Shown one piece after another: positions 1 to 8,700 of a stretch of 64,000 nucleotides of DNA. Location of the stretch: contig NC_011830.1 of NCBI RefSeq assembly GCF_000021925.1, positions 2,070,501 through 2,134,500 of the forward strand, given 5' to 3'. The notes beneath the pieces were generated by a model. It was not told the origin of the DNA. It saw nothing but the letters and a program-made list of their open reading frames with translations, and ran no database searches. Made by a program: the position numbers and the translations under genes. The DNA is from Desulfitobacterium hafniense DCB-2. GTDB taxonomy: Bacteria > Bacillota > Desulfitobacteriia > Desulfitobacteriales > Desulfitobacteriaceae. Each line of letters begins with the position of its first letter. Position 1 is the first letter of the stretch.

Positions 1-1849
1 CTGAGAAGGTTATCTCTTTGTCTTTGTATTGGGTGAGCAGATTGTTTTGCTCCACCAGTTTCCGGATTTCGGGACTTACGGTTATGGCCTCGGTGAGGGT
101 TCCCTGGAAATTCATGGGGTTGTTGGTGATGAAGCTGGTCGCGACGAGTTCACAGTCATCCCCGATCACAGCATAGATCTGCTTCATCCTTTCCTCGTGT
201 TGCTTCCTGATCAGCTTATCCTCACTGTAAAATTCTTCCGCGTTTTTCAGGGCAGATACCTGGTCCAGGTAATTGGTAAAGGACTCCAGGCTGTCTGCGG
301 CTTCGTTCACCTGATCGGCTGTAAAATAGTCCATGCCGTAATATGTATCTAAATCCTCCCGGCTATAAGGGCTTCCGCTGAAGTAGCCATACTCATCATA
401 AAGATCCAAAAAGATATGGTCGACCTTGGGAATTAAGCTGAACAGCACGGCCGCATTTCTGCTTAAGCCGGTGAGAGTATCCTGGGGAAAGCGATAATCG
501 GCCCGGCTGCCCACCTGATACTTGACCGTAATCCGATAAGGTTCGCTGTCCGTTTTGATCTCGATGGATTGAACAGGCAAATCCGTAAATTGGAGTGCCT
601 GGACAAGGGCACTTACTCTCGCCTTATCGTCCACATCAGTGCCTTTATATTGATATAGATTTTCGGCATAACTGCCCGGCGGCCGGACTGGGTTGTTTTC
701 CTGACTATTGGCGCTTTCCTGGATATTGGTACTTTCCAGGCTATTGACGCTTTCCTGCACCTGATTGCAAGCGACCAGGGTGCTGCTGACAGCGGCCAGA
801 CCCAGCACCAAAACCAGGGCCCAAATCCCTCTTTTTTTGTTTTGGCCGTCTAAAATATTGGCAAATCTGCTCCTAGCATTCTCGCCGCTTGCGGAAAAAC
901 CTGTGGAAAGGACTGGCGTTTGCTGGTTTTGCATTGTTTTCAGAATGGTAAGGGAATATTCTTTTCTGAAACTCAGGTCGCTGTTTTTGACCACCAGATC
1001 ATCGCAGGAATACTCCAGATCCCGGTTGGCCGCCTTGACCATGAAATAGATGAGGGGATTGAACCAGTGGACGGAATTGGCCGCCAGCAAAAGCAGCTTA
1101 TACCAGGTATCGCCCCGTTTGTAATGGGTAAGCTCATGCTGCAGGACGAGGGACAATTCCTCCCGGGTATACTCCAGGTCAGGCAATAAGATTGCCGGCT
1201 TGAAAAAGCCTGTCAGCATGGGGCTGGCGATTTTAGAACAGTTGAGAAGCTGGGGCCTGCTTTTGATTTTTAGATCAAGCAAGACACTTTCGAAAACGCT
1301 GTCCGGCACCGCGGAATCAGTCTTGCGGCAATATGGCTTGATTTTTCTCCTGAACCGTGTATAGCTGATTAGATGGAACAGGAAGAAGGACACGGCCCCC
1401 AAAGCCCAAAGGATAAGCAATAGTTCCTGCAGGGTGATCACAGAGGTGTTATCTGCCGGGGCCAGGGACGAAGTTGAAACTGAATCAGAGGCTGAATCAG
1501 AAATGGAGGCAGAGACTGGGGCTGAGGCAGAATCGGAGGCAGAGACCGGGGCAGAACCGGAGGCAGTCCCAGGCGGGTTATGGCTGTTCTCCAGGTGGCT
1601 GTTGCCCATGAACAGGCCGGGCCGATCGTCTTGTTGAAACATAATCGTTTGCTGGGGCGGCGCGGGTAGGTTGACAGGGGCGTCAGGCAGCTCAAACCGC
1701 CAGGGAATGATCAGGCGGAGGGCTAATACCAGCCAGACAAGGTAACGCCATTGGGCGCTGTACCTTTTATGTAACCACGGCGAAATCATGAGCAGCAGGA
1801 CAATGACCGGCGACAGGGTGAGGGAAACCAGGAGAATATTCCCCAGCAT
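1..1849 (-). CDS. M56-family (BlaR1/MecR1-like) sensor metallopeptidase, 3' end outside window
   Basis: Membrane zinc peptidase expected to sense a cell-wall or other surface signal and relieve the BlaI-type repressor encoded just upstream. The frame is open from an ATG at 1849 through position 1. Hydrophobic helices lie near residues 5-22 and 35-50, the zinc motif HELTH is at about 238-242 in HELTHYKRGD, and another hydrophobic helix precedes a C-terminal extracellular part (Cys near LVACNQ). Its start codon directly follows the repressor stop codon, so the two are translationally coupled. Odd feature: a Ser/Ala-rich run of short repeats (about residues 95-128) between the N-terminal helices and the peptidase domain, and a second small repeat (QESVNS, QESANS) after the last helix. 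Family assignment is firm; the ligand is unknown. Confidence 0.88.
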   Translation of the reverse strand, partial: MLGNILLVSLTLSPVIVLLLMISPWLHKRYSAQWRYLVWLVLALRLIIPWRFELPDAPVNLPAPPQQTIMFQQDDRPGLFMGNSHLENSHNPPGTASGSAPVSASDSASAPVSASISDSASDSVSTSSLAPADNTSVITLQELLLILWALGAVSFFLFHLISYTRFRRKIKPYCRKTDSAVPDSVFESVLLDLKIKSRPQLLNCSKIASPMLTGFFKPAILLPDLEYTREELSLVLQHELTHYKRGDTWYKLLLLAANSVHWFNPLIYFMVKAANRDLEYSCDDLVVKNSDLSFRKEYSLTILKTMQNQQTPVLSTGFSASGENARSRFANILDGQNKKRGIWALVLVLGLAAVSSTLVACNQVQESVNSLESTNIQESANSQENNPVRPPGSYAENLYQYKGTDVDDKARVSALVQALQFTDLPVQSIEIKTDSEPYRITVKYQVGSRADYRFPQDTLTGLSRNAAVLFSLIPKVDHIFLDLYDEYGYFSGSPYSREDLDTYYGMDYFTADQVNEAADSLESFTNYLDQVSALKNAEEFYSEDKLIRKQHEERMKQIYAVIGDDCELVATSFITNNPMNFQGTLTEAITVSPEIRKLVEQNNLLTQYKDKEITFS

Positions 1850-2218
1850 TTATTCCGCCTCCTCGATAAATTTTTTCAGCTCCTGCAAATCTTCCTTGGA
1901 AATGCCGGCGCCGTCATAGAGGGAGGCAACCAGGCTGGTCAGGGAATTGTGGTGCATTCTCTGCAAAAATGTCTTGCTTTCCTTTTGCAGATAATCCTCT
2001 TTTTTTACCAGGGCTTCATAAACATTGAACCGGCTTTGCTTATGAACTGTTAAAAAGCCGCGATCGCCAAGCCGGCTTAAAAAATTAAGCACGGTGGTTT
2101 TCTGCCAGGTCTTATCCAGGCGATCCATAATGTAATCGGAGGTTACTCCTTCATCCGCATCCCAGATAATCATCATAATTTCCAGCTCACTATCGGGAAT
2201 TTTTTGTAGGTCTGTCAT
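1850..2218 (-). CDS. BlaI/MecI/CopY-family transcriptional repressor
   Basis: Winged-helix repressor of 122 residues, the usual length for BlaI/MecI. The DNA-binding part is residues about 5-75 (conserved IPDSELEIM start, then KTTVLNFLSRLGDRGFL), and the C-terminal helices would form the dimer that the partner protease cleaves or inactivates. It is the first gene of a two-gene operon with the M56 sensor (stop TAA immediately followed by ATG). Two TACA-N2-TGTA type operators lie in its promoter, so autoregulation is expected. No beta-lactamase gene is visible here; similar pairs also control unrelated envelope genes, so the target is open. Confidence 0.93.
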   Translation of the reverse strand: MTDLQKIPDSELEIMMIIWDADEGVTSDYIMDRLDKTWQKTTVLNFLSRLGDRGFLTVHKQSRFNVYEALVKKEDYLQKESKTFLQRMHHNSLTSLVASLYDGAGISKEDLQELKKFIEEAE

Positions 2219-2236
2219 ATCTGCCGCTCCTTATTT

Positions 2237-2286
2237 TACAAATGTCGAATGATTTAATTTTACAAGTGTAAAACGGGTTTTGTCAA
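2237..2286 (-). promoter_or_regulatory. BlaI-type operators and promoter of the repressor/sensor operon
   Basis: On the minus strand TTGACA (2286-2281) and TAAAAT (2262-2257) are spaced by 18 bp. A perfect TACA-AG-TGTA dyad at 2261-2270 overlaps the -10 side of the spacer, and a second, one-mismatch copy TACAAATGTC lies at 2237-2246 over the expected transcript start. TACA-N2-TGTA is the known core of BlaI/MecI operators. Confidence 0.8.
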
Positions 2287-2405
2287 CTAAATATTTGGCC
2301 AAAGAATCGATTTTTTCACAGATTTTTGACTATGAGAAATGGCTAAAAATATTAATATGGAATAAGGGTAAGGAAGAAATTATAATAAATCAAAAATTTT
2401 TATTG

Positions 2406-2519
2406 CAGGAGATTGTCACTTTAAAAATGGGGCACATTATTTCCTGACCCCCTCGGCAACCGCCAAAGCACGAATGAACGCACATTAGGAGAATTTATTA
2501 TCCTATGTGTGATTTTTTT
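2406..2519 (+). other. Gene-free stretch with a hairpin plus T-run; possible relict IS end
   Basis: Between the BlaI promoter and the small ORF at 2641 there is no convincing gene. CACATTAGGA (2481-2490) can pair with TCCTATGTG (2501-2509) and is followed by seven T residues, which looks like a terminator or attenuator on the plus strand. The segment starting TGTCACTTTAAAAATGGGGC near 2414 resembles the ends of some IS21-like elements, but no transposase or partner end was found. Both readings are tentative. Confidence 0.3.
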
Positions 2520-2552
2520 CGCCAAAAATATCTTATAAGGTTTGAGAGTTTT

Positions 2553-2581
2553 TTGCGAGAAACGCTTGCTACAATTATAGT
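2553..2581 (+). promoter_or_regulatory. Candidate sigma-A promoter for the surface-protein operon
   Basis: TTGCGA (2553-2558) and TATAGT (2576-2581) are separated by 17 bp, about 60 bp ahead of the small coupled ORF. The -35 box is only partly consensus. Confidence 0.4.
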
Positions 2582-2640
2582 CAAGCTGTTTTTGCCCATA
2601 AGACACGGGGGGACCAATAAAGAGTTAAAAGGGGGCCATA

Positions 2641-2748
2641 ATGGCAAAAGAAAACAAAGAAGAAAAGGATCTTAACTATAACGAACTCATCAGCAATGTA
2701 AACTTCTTAGTGATCAAAGTTATTTTGAGGAGGAATGCGATTATATGA
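2641..2748 (+). CDS. Small coupled ORF (35 aa) ahead of the giant surface protein
   Basis: ATG at 2641 with AAGGGGG about 7 nt upstream gives a 35-residue product: a charged start (MAKENKEEKD) followed by a more hydrophobic end rich in Ile, Val and Leu. Its TGA overlaps the ATG of the 2884-residue surface protein (ATGA overlap), and the downstream GAGGAGG lies inside this ORF. This arrangement suggests translational coupling. No family is recognised. It may be a regulatory upstream ORF rather than a functional protein. Confidence 0.5.
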   Translation: MAKENKEEKDLNYNELISNVNFLVIKVILRRNAII

Positions 2749-5700
2749 CAAAGGAAGGAAACAAGCGAAGGGGAAAAGGAGCCCGCGGATTAGTAAGCTT
2801 GATACTGTCCCTGCTGCTTCTTTTGCAGGGCTTCGTGGGGAGTACACCGGTGTATGCGGATCCGGGATCGAAAGTTTTCACATTCGATATTGCTAACGGC
2901 TTAGAGAGTTTCTCAGATCCAACTCATGCCCAGTGGACTGAAGGCGGCTATACTCTTGATTTTTCAGTGACAGGATCAAGCACACAAATGTTAGGCAGCT
3001 ATGAATTTGATGATAGAGAGTCATGGACCGTATTGAATGAAGTAGAAAAAGGACCTATCGTTCTTACTGTTTCGATACCGGGAAAGGTTTTTGATCTTAA
3101 GTCTTTTGATTTGTGGAATGAGCTTTCAGATGAAGATGCTGAGTATACTATTTCCACCAATAAAGGTGGATCAGATTCAGGAGGAATCGCACTTGATAAT
3201 GGTGCGCCCACACTCAAACAGCTAAACTTTTCAGGAGCAGACTTTACCGGAATAAGCAGTTTTACATTAACTTATACCGGAATGGAATATGCAATTGGAT
3301 ATAGTATAGACAATCTGGATTTACATAATATAACTGACCTGACAACGGATCCTCTTTCAAATGACGCAGGCTTGAGCAGCGTACTGGGACAGATCATCAC
3401 GGCAGGCGGTGAAGCCGGAACCAGCGGAGAACCGAAGACCGCAGCCATCACGGTAACCAATACAACAACGACCGTAGCCGCCATCAATATCGTGAAGCAT
3501 GATGCCGGAGCCATCGTAACCTTCTACGGGACGGACAGCACCTTTGCTACAGAAGCAACAGGCAGCGTGAATCTGACAGCGGGAGCCACAACGGACATCT
3601 ATATCAAGGTGGAAGCAGCAGACGAAACAACTCTGTATTATAAAGTCACCATTACCAGGGACGCCGCTGCCCAAACACCGCAGCCTCCCACTGTCACAGG
3701 GGGAGCAGAATATATCGATGTAACAAACGTTGAAGCCGGTGCGGAGCTTAAACTTTATATTGTGGGCGGCCAATTAGCATCCACCACCTATCGGGATTTG
3801 GGCAATGGAACCTATCGTTTTGAAGATGTATTGCCCCACAGTTCATGGTATTATGTCACAAAGTCGGTAGGCGGACAGGAGAGCTTATCGTCATTTGTGA
3901 ACCCCACTTTTAGAATACCTGTGGCCACAAAAGGAGTAGAATCTGTAGATGTCACCAATGTATCTTCAAATGCAACCATCCGCTTGTATAAAGTCGTCGA
4001 AGGAACAGACCCAGACATATTAATATCAGAAAGCCCCACACCAGTGGGAAATGGAACCTATCGTTTTGAAAATATAACCCCCGATAGTGCAGGCTTTTAT
4101 GTAACCCAATACGCCAATACTATCGAAAGTGCAAATTGCCCCTTCTTTGGAGTCGATCTGCGTACTCCCTCCATCAGCGGCGGCAACGGGCAGATTACCG
4201 TCAGCAATATATTTCCTGGCGCAAACATCACTCTGTATGATCCCAATGGTGTAATACAGACGGCAAACAATGTTACAACGGCTACCCATCAGTTTAGTAA
4301 TGTCGTTCCGGGCAACGGATACTATGTACAACAAACGATCAACGGCGTAATCAGCTCACCCTCAAATTCGGCAACGACATATTCCTCAGGCCCCCAATTT
4401 GTCGGGGGAACTCCAACCATCGCTGTACGTCAATATCCAAACCCTACCGACCTTCGGGATCAGCTGTACGTCAGTGACCTTGATGTAGGCCAGACCCTGA
4501 CTTGGACAGTAGTCAGCGGCCCCAGCCATGGTACCCTTGATGGCTTCCCGGCAACCGCCAGCACCAATGGCTCGGGGGGCATCTATGGAACAGTAGGAAG
4601 TACAGATACCCGAATACCTACAGCCGTCACGTACACACCGGCCCAGGACTATGTGGGCGATGACAGCTTTACGATTCAGGTCAGTGACGGGACAGCCACA
4701 GCGACCCGCACCATCCAGGTCGGCGTGAATCATACTTCAGGCACGTCGGTAAATGCCATGAATTCTGCCGAGCTTACGGAGGCAATCAATAATCCGGCTG
4801 TGGCCACAATAATTTTGACGTCCAACACAACTTACCAGATCGGAGGAGCGGAGATCAACCGTCCCTTGACCATAAGGGGCAATGGTGCGACGATTGAGGT
4901 TCTGAGCGGTGTGGGACAGAGCTTTGACGATCAGACCATCTATCACCTCGGCATGCCCGACAAAGACGGCAACCGCCGATACCGGGGGAACATCTTCTGG
5001 TATGTCAAGGATGGCGGAAGCCTCACGGTAGAAAACCTTACTCTGAGGAATGCGGCAATTACAGAAAATGCCCAGGGACTTACAGGCGTATTTGCGGCTA
5101 TCTTGCTGAATGATGATGCCGATCTTGATGTTTCAGGTGTTGTCTTTGATAATTTCTGGTTTAAAAACAGCAAACTTGCGGAGCAGAATAACCTGCTTGC
5201 CGCCCAGGGGCTTGGCGGCTACACTACCTATTCGGATCTGAGCTACGGTGTTTATGGCGACTATAATTGTACAGGGAATATTACCATCGACCACAGCATT
5301 TTTAGCAGCTCAAATGCATTCCGTGATGCAGTACACATTTATAACGCAAACAATGTCACCCTTGATTACAATACCTTTACCGGAACGAACTATCCTGATC
5401 GCCTGAGAGAATCGGATGCATTTGAATACGGGATGTATTTGTATGGAGGAAACTACACAGTAACCCATAATACCGTCCGCTATTACGACAGCTATAAGAT
5501 TCCGGGGTATTCCAGCGCAGGCATCGCTTTGCTCCCCTATAATGATACCGATGCTACCCTAGAGGACAATACTATCCAAGGAAACACAGTCGGACTGGAA
5601 ATCGTCGGAGGCTGGGAAGCCTTAACTCCAGCCCCTAATGTTACAATTAATCAAATAGAGCTTGATACAGAAGATAACGGCTTCAAAATTGGTGAGGCTT

Positions 5701-8700
5701 TGAAAGCTTCCAATACCATAAGCGGGAGCACCGGAGCTGATATCTTCATAAAACTGGATCAAGACGATGCAGACGAGGCTTTCGTATATTATGCTCCATT
5801 TTTATCGGTAAGCGGAACCAATACAACTGAGCCGACACTGAATTTTGCCCAGACAGCAGGTGCAATAGAACTCGTTTCTTCAGCTATAACCATTGAAGTT
5901 GAAAAATCCGAGGATAATGGGCTAAGCTGGACGGCAGCTTCAGTCGAAGGGACCTTGGACAACAGTTCCACCTCGGCTGTAGTGAACCTGGAGGCCAATA
6001 AAACCTACACCCTGAGAGTGAAAATGACTCATAACAATGGTCAGACGCCAAATGCGGTAATCACCGGTTATTCCAATGCCGTCACCTTCACAACAGCATC
6101 GGGAATATCTCTGGTTACTGCACCCGAGTTTACCTTTACTGCCGCAACAGAGGGATACGGACCGCAGCCAGTTTACTCTGTAACCGTAATGAATACTGGT
6201 GCCGAGGGGACAGGAGCACTGACCATCACTTTGAGCGGAGAAAACCCAGGCAGCTTTACCCTTGACCAAACCAGTATTTCCGATATTGCGGCAGGTTCCA
6301 ACACCAACTTTACTGTGCGGCCCAATACGGGGCTGGCGATAGGAACTTACACGGCTACGGTGACGGTTTCGGGCAGTACTGTCATGGCTCAGAGCTTTAA
6401 TGTGAGCTTTACGGTGAGCCCTGCAGGGGCAACCTATACCGCAACGATTTACCACGATATTGACAATTTGGCTGCAGATGTCACGGGCAGCGTGGAACTG
6501 AAGCAGGGTACCACCACCATCACCGCCTCGAAAAGCGAAACCGGAATCGGAATCTATACCGCTTCGCTCCCCAACGGCTACTATTCTATTTATGTTAATG
6601 GCGTCGATACGGGAAGAATGCTCAACATCAGCGCTGGTAATAGCACTGCGACGCTGAGATATTATACGGTCAGCTTTTCTGCGACCCCTTCTGGGACAGC
6701 TACAGGCAGCAGTATTAATGCCACGGCGGGGGGGACTGCCATCAGCAACGGGGCAGTGGTGCTGGCGGGGACGTCCGTCGCCATCACAGCGTCCGGCACA
6801 GGCGCGGGGAGTTACACTTATGCATGGAGCGGCGGCGGCACGAACGGCCAAACCACAGGGACACTGAACATTCCTTTTTTGAACAGTACTGTGAACGCAA
6901 CCTGCACTGTCACTGGTTCCGGCTCTCCGCCGGCAGATCCGGATTATAGAATAAACAACGAAAGCTATAATTGGTCGGGCAGCGATCAAACGATCGTTTT
7001 AGCGGGGAACAGCGATACCCTTACCATATTCAAGGCTCCGACCGCCGTCGTCAAAATTGATGTCCAATCGGATGACGGTTCAAATGTCACAATAGACGGC
7101 AATTCAATCCCCTGTATCAACACATATGTGGTTGTGTCCAACGATATCACGCTGAACCTGCATAACCTTGACATTACGGCTCCTGCAGGCAGTTCGGAGT
7201 GGAGGGAGAATACGGGGCTATTGCTCAAAAAGACGGACACCGAAGCAGACACGATGACAATCGACGTGTCCGGTATATGTAGAATTAAGGGCAACGATTC
7301 TGGCCCTGGGATTGCTTCTGAGCAAGACCAGCATCTGCTCATTACCGGCACAGGAACGCTGTATGCAACCGGGGGTGATTCTGCAGCCTTATACGGGAGT
7401 GACGGCATCAACGTGATTAGCGCCATCCCCTTTGTTACCGCGTCCGGTGCAAAGCTGACCATCGACGGGGGTGTCACGGTCAATGCTACAGGTGGTAATA
7501 ATACGGCTGGTGTGGGCGGCAGAGGCATCCTTATCGGCTGGGGTAATATCGCCATCGTGAATGGGACCGTCAACGCCATCGGCGGTGCAGGCTTAGTAAC
7601 CAATGCAAGTGGCGGTAATGGGATTGAGGCGTCTTTTCCGTCAACCGACCATTCCAAGGGTGGGAAAATCACCATTACGGGGGGTGTCTTGACAGCCAGC
7701 GGGGGCAACTCTGCTAACAATTACGGCGGAGTCGGTGTTTATGCGTTCACTGGGCTGGAGATCAGCGGCGGAATGGTTACCGCTGCCGGCGGTAACAGCA
7801 ATGCCGGACCGGGCGGTGCGGCTATTTATGCCCGTGAAGGCAATATGATTATCAGTGGTGGTACTGTCATAGCAACCGGCGGCGGCAGCGATGCCGGGTC
7901 GGGCAATACAGCTGTTAATGTCTATGATGGCAATCTGGAGATCAGCGGCGGTACGGTTACTGTCACTGGTGGCAGCGGGCATGTCAATGGCTCACATGCG
8001 GTATACGCCCATTTCGGCACTGTCACCATTGGAAACGGAGCCAATGTGACTGCCAGCGGCGGCAATGGCAGCACGGGCCTCGGCGGTGTCGGCGTGCGTG
8101 CTAACGGGAATAGTTCGGGCAATACCGTCACTATTGCCAACAGCGCTGGAAACGTCTATATACGAGGCGGTGAGGGGGCGTCTGAACAGCGGGCGTCCAT
8201 AATGGGCAAGTATGTCTATATCGGCACCGGCAACATCGGTCCTGTAGTGATGGAGGGAACCAATCCGCCTCGTTTCATTAAAAATATGTTCGAAGGTGAT
8301 GATGTCTATCTCGTCAAAGTCACCACCAACCCAGCCGCAGCCGTCGAGATCCGCTGCGAAGTGAGCGGCGGGGAGGCGGCAGACTATACCTACCGTGCCG
8401 TTGCGGCCTCTGACGGGACGGCATCCCTCTGGCTGCCTGAAGGCACCCGGATCCTGTCCGCGGCAGGGTATATAGATGCTAATGTCAATGTTGTCAGCAA
8501 TGATACGCAAAATTCCGGCACCCTGAACAGTACAGCCGGTATGATGAACGTAGGCAGTGTAAAGGTAGCCTCTTTTGTGGCAAGCCAGACGCCAATTCCG
8601 GCTACCCTTGAGATTACTATGTCTGACATCGGACTGGATGCAGACGCATTTGCCATCAGCAATGATACCACACCGACCACTGTTGTCACAGTAAACAGTG

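Noticed and set aside
2421..2606. 61-codon minus-strand frame between the BlaI gene and the surface operon
   Set aside because: No ribosome site, no family, and it overlaps the probable terminator hairpin and promoter of the opposite strand.
5940..6989. Long minus-strand frame inside the surface-protein gene
   Set aside because: Antisense shadow of repetitive plus-strand coding sequence; Cys/Arg-rich with no recognisable domain.
7440..8110. Regular Gly-rich repeats considered as a CRISPR-like or intergenic repeat array
   Set aside because: They lie in one continuous reading frame and translate as ISGG.V.A.GG beta-solenoid-like protein repeats; no spacer-repeat pattern.
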